Below, one piece after another: positions 56,608 through 64,000 of a stretch of DNA of 64,000 bases (positions within the stretch are counted from its first letter, which is position 1; each line of letters opens with the position of its first letter). Made by a program: the position numbers and the translations under genes. The notes under the pieces were generated by a model, which was given only the letters and a program-made list of their open reading frames with translations, was not told where the DNA came from and ran no database searches. Origin of the DNA: Odobenus rosmarus divergens (lineage: Eukaryota > Chordata > Mammalia > Carnivora > Odobenidae). The stretch lies in assembly GCF_000321225.1 (NCBI RefSeq), contig NW_004450285.1, forward strand, positions 4,121,148-4,185,147, written 5' to 3'.

Positions 56608-58700
56608 AAGGACTAGAGAGGCCAGGTTGGAGTAATTAAATAAGTAAACTTGTTGCTTGCTAGGAAATACTAGGAGCTGGGGACAGGTCTTATTTCCTAG
56701 CATTCCCCAGCTTTTTGTACTCGTTCATGGTCAACTAGGATGTAGGAGATCAACCCTGTGTTTGTGTCATTGACATTATCTTCAATTTATGTTTCTTTGG
56801 TAGAATCTTAAAGTAGGTTTATACTTGTCTATTTTGTTATCATTAATGGTTAAAACTAGGTAATATAATCTATATATCCACTGAACTGCACACAAATAAA
56901 AGGCAGTTTATTACAACACATTGAAAGCAAGCAAAACCAGCAAAGGTGTCCTGTCAACCCTCAGGGGTTGTAGAACTCCCCAATTCCATAAAGATACATT
57001 GTGATCTGTATTTCATATGACCGAGTTAGGGTGCCCTTGTCATGCTGGATAAGAAATACTAGGAAAGTTTAATTTTTTTCTTAGTAAGAGTTAAACAGAA
57101 GCAAAAGTTTTCCTGTCACAATTCAATGGATGTACTCTCCCTAGGATGTATGAGTCTCACTTTGGAACACATAGATTAGATCACTGATGGTCTAATAGAA
57201 CTTTTTGTAGTGAGGTAGACAGTTTATATCTGTGTTTTCAGATACAGAACATTTGAAATATAGCTAATGTTACGAGTCGAATTTTAAATTTCATTTAATT
57301 TTAATTAATTTAAATATAAATTTAAGTAGTTGCATATGGGTGGTGGGCCATATTGGACAGCACAAGCTGTATATTCATCAATGTCTAAGCTAAAAATATT
57401 AGGAGTAGTAAAATAAAGAGAATGATAAACATTATAATAACTATAGCCTGCCTATGGTTTCATTTAAATGTCCTTATTTTAATGGCATTAACAAAGCAAA
57501 AGGAAAGGTTCATCCTGAATTCACAGCTGATCTGTACTTGTTAAAGGTTTTGGACTTGTTTTAACTTGGAATTTTTTTTTTTAATAACTGAAAATTAGTT
57601 GAAATTTTAGTCTCTTTTTTCTAATTATATTCTTTAGGACTAAATTTATAACAAAATTATTCCTCTATAGGCAAAATACTGGTAAATATGAAGTAGAAAT
57701 TTGTCAATTTGGGACATGCTTACTCAAGAAATTAAGTATAAATGTCAATCATTTCACATTTTTCTTTGCTGAAAATATAAATTACATTAATATGCACGGA
57801 AAGATTTTACTTAACACCATGTAACAAAAAAGTAGCCTTTTTTTCCCCTTTGGAGGTATGATACTACTGAAAGGTATATTTTATAATATGGAAAATATGA
57901 CTTTGTGACAAAGTTATTTTTCAGCCATGTAAACAGATTTTACCAGCATTTCCCAATTATATCATGGGCATTTTATTTTTAAAATAAAATTTTTTAAGAG
58001 CTGGTTAGTCCATCAGTTTTATTTTTGGCTTTGATTGAAATGTGGCCAGAGGGAGCATTTCTTCTCTTTAGTGCCAGGCATGTAATACAGCATTAGATTT
58101 AAATTTACTTAAAAAGATAATGTGAACATAAATACAGCTCACACTTTTTGAACTTTATATGGTTTAAATTTTGGAGTATTGTATCCTTCATTAATGCCAG
58201 AAGAGGGTGTACTTTAAACCTGATGTTTTTAAATAGTAAACACTCCTAAAAAAATAAAATAAAAATAAACAGTAAACACTCCTTCCAACTGGTGCTGTAA
58301 AGTTGATGTCCCTTAAAAAATTACCAAATTCTTTAATTCCATGTCCCTTAATTACATGGGAGAAGATGGGGTGGGGGGGCATGTGAATAATTTAGAGCAC
58401 ATAATACTAAAAACATCTGTTAATACACCTTTAATCCAGAAATACAACTTTGTTTGCCTCAAGTTTTCTCATTACTTTCTGAAAATGCATTCAGAATTAA
58501 TGAATTCAGAACACCCTTTTGAAGTTTTATCTTTAAATCCCCCAAAACCCTGATGTGTGTTATATAATTTCACTTTTGAACTTATTTAATTGAAATTATT
58601 ATAAATCATTAAGTATGACCATTAAGGAAGAGAGAAACAGAATAAATGAAAAACAAAGCCATGGCTAGAAAGTGATATTTATTCCTTTGTGTTTTGACAG
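56608..58700. other. TDRD3 intron, no recognised repeat
   Basis: About 2.1 kb. The 13-base segment AGTAAACACTCCT is repeated at 58234-58246 and 58270-58282 around an A-rich run. The exon acceptor TTGTGTTTTGACAG closes the interval. Confidence 0.5.
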
Positions 58701-58861
58701 CTTGAAGGTCCATGTGTTTTGCAAATTCAAAAAATTCGCAATGTTGCTGCACCGAAGGACAATGAAGAATCTCAGGCTGCACCAAGAATGCTGCGTTTGC
58801 AGATGACTGATGGGCATATAAGTTGCACAGCTGTGGAATTTAGTTATATGTCAAAAATAAG
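58701..58861 (+). CDS. TDRD3: TDRD3 coding exon (residues 65-117 plus split Ser118)
   Basis: This 161-base exon has 53 codons plus the first two bases of a Ser codon. It begins [20 protein letters not shown], passes through an acidic and Ala/Pro-rich loop (NEESQAAPR), then reads [20 protein letters not shown] and MSKI. This is the first half of the TDRD3 OB-fold. The flexible loop is probably the insertion that contacts TOP3B, by analogy with the RMI1-TOP3A pair; that is inference. The acceptor is TTGTGTTTTGACAG. The donor AAG|GTGATT is off-consensus, and unspliced read-through would meet TGA at once (AGG TGA). The Met at codon 30 of this exon is where the shorter, commonly listed TDRD3 isoform begins. 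Confidence 0.96.
58788..58790 (+). other. TDRD3: Internal ATG used as start of the short TDRD3 isoform
   Basis: This Met codon opens [10 protein letters not shown]. Human TDRD3 is commonly listed as a 651-residue form beginning at this Met and a longer 744-residue form; counting the exons here puts 93 residues before it, which equals that difference. The start context has A at -3 but C at +4, so it is adequate rather than strong. The short form would lack the DUF1767 helices and the first OB-fold strand. Whether this species uses the start cannot be told from genomic sequence. Confidence 0.6.
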
Positions 58862-59339
58862 GTGATTGACACTTTAATTTGTGTATTTGTTACAGAGTGT
58901 GAAGATGCTATTCAAAATGGATTTTGTTTTAGGAATTTTAGAAAGAAGGAATGAACTATTATAAGAACCTGTTACAATTTTTCAAAAGAAATTAAAGAAT
59001 TTAAATTTCTACTTTATCTATATAGGAAAATAGGAATGGAGTTACTCTTTCCTTAAATGTTAATTATTTAAAAAAATTCGAGGTGTTTTTGTAAGAAAAG
59101 TAATCACTTCCATTTTTTTTTTCAGTAAATTTTAGGTCATTCAAAAATTTCCAAGAACAAACAATTTATCTGAATATGTTACCATTTCTTCTTTGACAGC
59201 TGTGTCCAGCACACTAGGAAAGTTTAAGGACAAATGAGTTTTCCTAGGAAATGATTGAAGCTAGAGACATGTGCCACTCCACTTTCTGAGAGGACAAGGA
59301 ACACTATAAGGAACAATTTTCCAAATTCTTCTTTTGGCT
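58862..59339. other. TDRD3 intron start, no recognised feature
   Basis: About 480 bases after the weak donor GTGATT. Nothing identifiable. Confidence 0.5.
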
Positions 59340-60020
59340 ATTTTTATGAGAAGTTTTTATTTTTATTTGCATAAATTTGATGTGTAACATTGTGTAAGTT
59401 TAAATTGTACAACATTTTACTTTGATACCCTTATATATTATGATCCCTAATGTAACAGCATTTATCATATTACATAATTATAGTATATTGTTGCCTGTTT
59501 TTATTATACTGTGTATTAGATCTCTGTGGCTTGTTTACTACTCATTACAGATTTGTACTCTTAAACACCTTTAATCTTATCTCTCCCCACCATTTCCTGG
59601 TAGTCACCATTTTATTCTCTTTTTACAGGTTTAACTTATTTGGATTCCACATATAAATGATATCATACAGTCTTTCTCTGTCTGAATTATCTTGCTTAGC
59701 ATAATTGTTTAAGGTCCATTCATGTTGTTGCAAATGGAAGGATATTCTCCTTTCTCATGCTGAATAATATTCCATTATGTATATGTACCACATCTTTTTT
59801 ATCCATTCATTCGAGTGGTTTCCATATCTTGGCCATTGTGAATAATGTTGCAGTAAACATGAGAGTACGTATTTGTGGTCAAAATCCTTCATTTCCTTTG
59901 GGTGTATACCAGAAGTGGAATTGCTGGATTATATGGTAGATCTATTTTTAGTTTTTTGAGGAATCTTCATGTTGCTTTCCATAGTGGTTGGACCAATTTA
60001 CATTTCTACCAACAACGTAT
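59340..60020 (-). mobile_element. LINE-1 3' end, antisense, moderately young
   Basis: 'TGCTGAATAATATTCCATTA', 'CATATCTTGGCCATTGTGAA', 'GAAGTGGAATTGCTGGATTA' and 'TGCTTTCCATAGTGGTTGGA' are well preserved antisense L1 text, less diverged than the other 3' ends here. Confidence 0.9.
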
Positions 60021-60119
60021 GAGTTTAGATTTTTGCCCTCAAATAGCTCCTCTCCTGATGAGGTAGGCTCATAGGCATATAAGTTATAATAAATATGTCA
60101 ACTAAAAGGGTTAGGAGTC

Positions 60120-60312
60120 GGGGCGCCTGGGTGGCTCAGTCCTTAAGCGTTTGCCTTCAGCTCGGGTCATGATCCCGGGGTCCTGGGATCGAGCCCTGCA
60201 TCAGGCTCCCCGCTTGGCAGGAAGCCTGCTTCTCCCTCTGCCTGCTGCTCTCTCGCTCTCTCTCGCTGACAAATGAATACATAAAATCTTTAAAAAAAAA
60301 AAAAAGGAAATA
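60120..60312 (+). mobile_element. Can-SINE, forward
   Basis: GGGGCGCCTGGGTGGCTCAG head and AAAATCTTTAAAAAAA tail, with AATGAATACATAAAATC replacing the usual AATAAA repeats. Duplication GGTTAGGAGTC / GATTAGGAGTC. Confidence 0.95.
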
Positions 60313-60650
60313 AAAAAAGATTAGGAGTCTAGAAAATTAACTCTGCTGGGGGGGAGCCAGGAATAAGACTTAAAATATGAACAGGTATTTCGAGAATGGT
60401 GAGAGGAGGGAATAGTGCATGCAGAGAAGTGGTGTCCTGAAGAGCTTTGGCGGTTTGGGATGGTGGTATATGGGAAGAAATGTGATAGGTTGAGGCCTCA
60501 AAGCCATGCTCAGTGATTTCCCTTCTTTTTTATTCTTCCTTCAACCTGTATTTGCCTCTTTCCTTCCTTAGAAGATATATGTTTGTCTAAAATACTGATT
60601 TTTATATACAAAGCAGGTTTTGTTGATTTTGTATTATGTTGTCTTTTTTT

Positions 60651-60769
60651 TTTTTAAGTAGGCTCCATGCTGAGCATGGAGTGCAGGGCTAGAACTCACA
60701 ACCCTGAGATCAAGACCTCAGCTGAGATCAGGAGTTGGACGCTTACCCGTCTGAGCCACCCAGGTGCCC
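60651..60769 (-). mobile_element. Can-SINE, reverse, short tRNA-like
   Basis: TTTTTTTTTTAAGTAGGCTC leads directly to the core and GAGCCACCCAGGTGCCCC; the CT/GA body is absent. Duplication TGTTGTCTTTTT on both sides. Confidence 0.92.
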
Positions 60770-62884
60770 CTGTTGTCTTTTTGAAGAGTGGAAGAGTTCC
60801 TGCTTTTGTGGAGAAAGCCTCTCCTCTGACAAATTCAGTCAAACCCCCCTACAAAGGAGTTCACAAATGACTCAGAAAGACTTGCTGTGTAATGGCCCCC
60901 TCTCTGCTTTTACTGCTGTGTATTTCTCTGAGCTAAATGAAAACACAAGGTTGTCCAGAGAGTTTGTTAACTGTCTTCTTTTGTTGAATTTATTGCAATT
61001 TGACAATTGAAAAAAAAAATACTACCATTTGCTCACTGACTCACCATTGAAGTAGCATGTCTACTTTTGTTGCTGTAAAAGCAACAGCCTGCAGAACTGT
61101 TTTTACATGTGAACATTTGGGAGACTTTTATCGAAGTAATATTGGTTAGTAGTGGTTATCTTAGAAGCAAAGTAGAATAACTCACTAGAGAGGATACACC
61201 AGGATCTAATATGGACTGTGTTGCCTTCAGTGGACATTGCATTTCTCTGGGGTGCTTTTTCAGCTCTTCTGTTCCACTTCCTGATTGGCTTCAACTTTTA
61301 AACACCCAGTTCTCATTGTTTTTGTGTTTATTTGTCTTGTTATAGTTTTTTAAAAATTGCATTGAAGAGAGAGTAGAGGCACTTTGGGGTGCCAATAAAA
61401 ATAATAATTAAGCCAAAATATGCTCTCTGAATAAGGGTTAGTTAGGGCCCTGAAGGTGATGTATTAAAAATTATGTTAAAATTTTAACACATATTTATCT
61501 TTTTGTGGAAATAGAACTATCATTTAATGTGATGAGTGGGATTTTTTATCAGTTATCCTAATGAAATTTTAAGTACATCTTCAAATAATTTGACAACTTT
61601 TTCCTCTTATCCTGTTAGGGAGAGTTTGAGAAAGGTACAGTCATTTTATACAAAAATTAGTTTATCATTTGTTTTCAGATTAGTTTTTAAAGTTATATTA
61701 TCACAACTTAAATGTCCCTGTAATTTGCATCCAGTCTTTTAAGTTCTTATGTAGTTTTATTGCTAATTTGTTTCTAGATTTTCATTGCATTTTCCAATAT
61801 CACCAATTTGTAAGAAATTATTGGCTAAAAATGGTTTTGAACAATAAGTTTTATGTAAATGATACAATTCAGTAATTATAATAGTTTCTTTAAAGAGTAT
61901 AGCATCCTGTAGTTGAGACTTTCTTTTAATCCTTAAATGATGATACAGAGTTATGAAAATCTGAATCTGCTGATTGCCTGAAATTGGGAAAAACCTCTTC
62001 ACTTAGTGTAACTGTATTCAATTGTTGCTGATACTGAAGTCTGATAAATATTCTAATTTACTACCACAGAGCTCTCTACTTAAGGGTTAGGTTAGGCATA
62101 GCTGTTTATGACTATTTGTTCTATGAGTTATATGTGATGACAAAGCTTGGGATCTTCAGAATAGTTTTTACCAGATAATGTCTTACTTTCTATGAGATCT
62201 TTGAGGCTTTAAAAACAGGAGTGTTCTATTTCTTCTTGTTAATACTGTTTTAAAGCCATCTTTCTTCAAAATAGACCAGTGATATCAGTGCTTTCACTGA
62301 TTTTGCTGTTGCATATATCAGCACATGGTAAATATCCTGAGCTTTAAAAATGTGGACCATGTGAAGCCCTTTCAGCCTGATTTTCTAATTTGTCCTAAGT
62401 GTATGAGAATAGCCTTTACTCCTATTTAGAGTACTTTATCCCTTGCTGCATGTGCAAAGAGATGGGGCGGGACTCAGTATCTGTGCTTTTATTTTAGAAT
62501 AAATCTCAGTAATGCAATGGTTCCTTCCACTGTTTCTTTTAACAAACAGTTGGTAGGGGGATAAACATTTTGTCTCTGGTTTTTGTAAAAGGGGCCATGG
62601 TGTACTGTTTTCCCTAAGTCTGATAATATTTAGCCTATTACAGACAAGTTCAAATTAAATCAAACTTTAAAGTAAATAATTCTCATTTGATCTTTAACTA
62701 GATGGTTAACAAAAAGCATTGTTTGTATGGATTATGGTAGCTCATATAGATGTAAAATTTCTAGGATTATTACTGGTCAGATATCTTTTTGTGTATTGAA
62801 ATTTAATTTGCACAAAGTATATCTTTGCAATGCATAGTCAAAGCTCAGGGAAAAATGGCAATTCTTCCATTTGTACAGCATGCC
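60770..62884. other. TDRD3 intron, no recognised feature
   Basis: About 2.1 kb. Frames on both strands lack motifs. Confidence 0.5.
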
Positions 62885-63065
62885 ATGTATGGCATGAGAA
62901 GGTACTTCCATATCTTTTGTTCTGTTTATCTTTACTACAAATTTGTGAGGTGTGATTTTTATTGTCCACGTTTGTTTTCTTTTTTTTAATGGGGAACCTG
63001 AAGTTCATTTGTTAGTAAGGTAAAAAATGACAGCCTTGGACCTGGTCTTCTGACCTCTTTCCTAT
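62885..63065 (-). repeat. MIR SINE, reverse, diverged
   Basis: 'GTTTATCTTTACTACAAATT', 'TGTGAGGTGTGATTTTTATT' and 'GGGGAACCTGAAGTTCATTT' recall MIR in reverse. Confidence 0.6.
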
Positions 63066-63189
63066 AGGTAATCTATTCGCACTATATAGCCAGTTTCCTG
63101 AAAAAAAAAGTTTATGTATGAGTATGTTTTGAAGAACTTGACCAGGTTCAGGACTGAATTCGAGTTTGGGGAAGGAGCTTCAGTGTGTT

Positions 63190-63256
63190 TTAACTCTCGC
63201 TCTCTCTCTCTTTCTCCCCCTCTTTTTTTTTTTTTTTTTGCTTTGCTTTGCTTTAG
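63190..63256 (+). promoter_or_regulatory. TDRD3: Extended polypyrimidine tract and 3' splice site of TDRD3 exon
   Basis: The acceptor region has a (CT)n run, TTTCTCCCCCTC, about 18 T, then three GCTTT units and TTTAG. The nearly 60-base pyrimidine stretch contains several unstable simple repeats directly against the exon, so its length may vary between individuals. Splice-factor binding is inferred from composition only. Confidence 0.6.
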
Positions 63257-63398
63257 CCTGAACACACCACCTGGAACTAAAGTGAAGCTCTCAGGCATTG
63301 TGGATATAAAAAATGGATTCCTGCTCTTGAATGACTCTAACACCACAGTTCTTGGTGGTGAAGTAGAACACCTTATTGAGAAATGGGAGTTACAAAGA
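63257..63398 (+). CDS. TDRD3: TDRD3 coding exon (completes Ser118, residues 119-165)
   Basis: This 142-base exon opens with the C that completes the split Ser codon, followed by 47 codons: [20 protein letters not shown], then [20 protein letters not shown] and EKWELQR. It is the second half of the OB-fold, which with the DUF1767 helices makes up the TOP3B-binding module. The donor AGA|GTAAGT is close to the ideal human consensus. The acceptor CTTTGCTTTAG follows an unusually long pyrimidine run that includes a CT microsatellite and about 18 T. The exon leaves in phase 0; retention of the next intron would add only four residues before TAA. The remaining exons (UBA, Tudor and FMRP-interacting regions) lie beyond the window. 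Confidence 0.96.
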
Positions 63399-63845
63399 GT
63401 AAGTGTAAACTAAGAAAAATGGTTGAACTTTTAAAAAAACTGCACTTTTTTATGGCATTCTGTATTTTAAGGCGATCTTCCCATAATGAGCAGTAAAACT
63501 AGTATTTTGTGTCAGATTGAATCAAATGGAACACAGTGATCTTTACAGAAAACTATCTACCTTTGTTTAAGTATATTCTTTGTCTTGAGCAGATGTCATT
63601 TTTCAGTATTTACTACATATTATTACATATTTTAAAAAGTAATTCTTTACTGACAAGTTTTCAAAATTCCCAAGCTGCCATTAATAAACTATGTATAATA
63701 TATCTGTGTATAATTCTGCAAAAAACCAGTGTTTGTGAATATATATGAATATAATCTATGTCTGTCTGTCTCATGTACAACCACACATACATCCAACTGA
63801 AAGCAAGTTGTATATATAGAATTTCACGTTAGTGGAGAGATTCTT
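63399..63845. other. TDRD3 intron start after last visible exon
   Basis: About 450 AT-rich bases after GTAAGT. No repeat identified. Confidence 0.5.
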
Positions 63846-64000
63846 CTTAAATAATTTTTATTGTTATGTTAATCACCATACATTACATCATTAGTTTTTG
63901 ATGTAGTGTTCCCATGATTCATTGTTTGTGCATAACACCCAGTGCTCCACGCAGAATGTGCCCTCTTTAATACCCATCACCAGGCTAACCCATCCACCCA
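63846..64000 (-). mobile_element. Young carnivoran LINE-1, 3' end, antisense, cut by window edge
   Basis: 'TGTTAATCACCATACATTAC', 'ATCATTAGTTTTTGATGTAG', 'CATAACACCCAGTGCTCCAC' and 'TTAATACCCATCACCAGGCT' are the reverse complement of the carnivore-specific L1 3' end and read with little apparent divergence. The element continues past the window. Confidence 0.9.

Noticed and set aside
63062..63413. Continuous reading frames across the last exon on both strands
   Set aside because: The + frame only appears open because the intron's terminal AG plus C spells Ser before the exon; the - frame is a shadow of the pyrimidine tract.
1..64000. CRISPR array, prophage, insertion sequence or operon
   Set aside because: No regularly spaced direct repeats with unique spacers and no prokaryotic gene organisation. 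All repeats are mammalian interspersed elements or microsatellites.
1..64000. Endogenous retrovirus with gag, pol or env
   Set aside because: Reverse transcriptase-like text here is LINE-1, not retroviral, and I saw no paired long terminal repeats or primer binding site.

Overview
This window looks like nuclear DNA from a carnivoran mammal. The main evidence is about 30 copies of the tRNA-Lys-derived Can-SINE. In one orientation these read GGGCGCCTGGGTGGCTCAG at the head and end in a CT-rich stretch and an AATAAA-rich tail. The head and core resemble those of arctoid carnivores (bears, pinnipeds, mustelids) more than the dog-type SINEC_Cf; that narrower placement is inferred from memory. The DNA is AT-rich, has no CpG island and no bacterial-style gene density.

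The only protein-coding gene I can support is TDRD3 on the + strand. Four consecutive internal coding exons are present: 39968-40052, 45341-45406, 58701-58861 and 63257-63398. They keep frame across four intron boundaries (phases 2, 0, 0, 2, then 0 on leaving) and translate to the N-terminal DUF1767/OB-fold region, the part of TDRD3 that docks topoisomerase III-beta. They encode residues 14 (completed) to 165 in the numbering of the long human isoform. The first coding exon lies upstream of the window; the UBA domain, Tudor domain and FMRP-interacting region lie downstream. The first 40 kb is therefore intron 1 if the human-like first coding exon is used.

Layout: 1-2.5 kb has a 3' scrap of a young carnivoran L1 and an old L2. 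2.5-11.2 kb is a stack of old L1 fragments, with antisense ORF2 then sense ORF2, nested SINEs and a nested L1 3' end. 11-26 kb is a mosaic of SINEs, L2, MIR, MER5A and antisense LINE 3' fragments, including one SINE inserted in another and one SINE tandem. 26-40 kb has a sense L1 3' end, a medium-reiteration repeat, a nearly full-length Tigger1 transposon with a dead transposase, two short tRNA-like SINEs and large stretches with nothing recognisable. 40-63.4 kb holds the exons and three complete introns with more SINEs, MIRs, a MER44-like element and L1 remnants. The last 155 bases are the 3' end of a young L1 in reverse.

None of the short open reading frames outside the TDRD3 exons looks like a gene. 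Most lie inside L1, SINE or Tigger sequence. I found no CRISPR array, functional tRNA or rRNA, intact retroviral gene or undescribed multi-gene system. The points most worth a second look are splice-site details of TDRD3 (a tandem donor, a microsatellite polypyrimidine tract, a weak donor with an immediate stop, an internal start codon) and several nested transposon structures.
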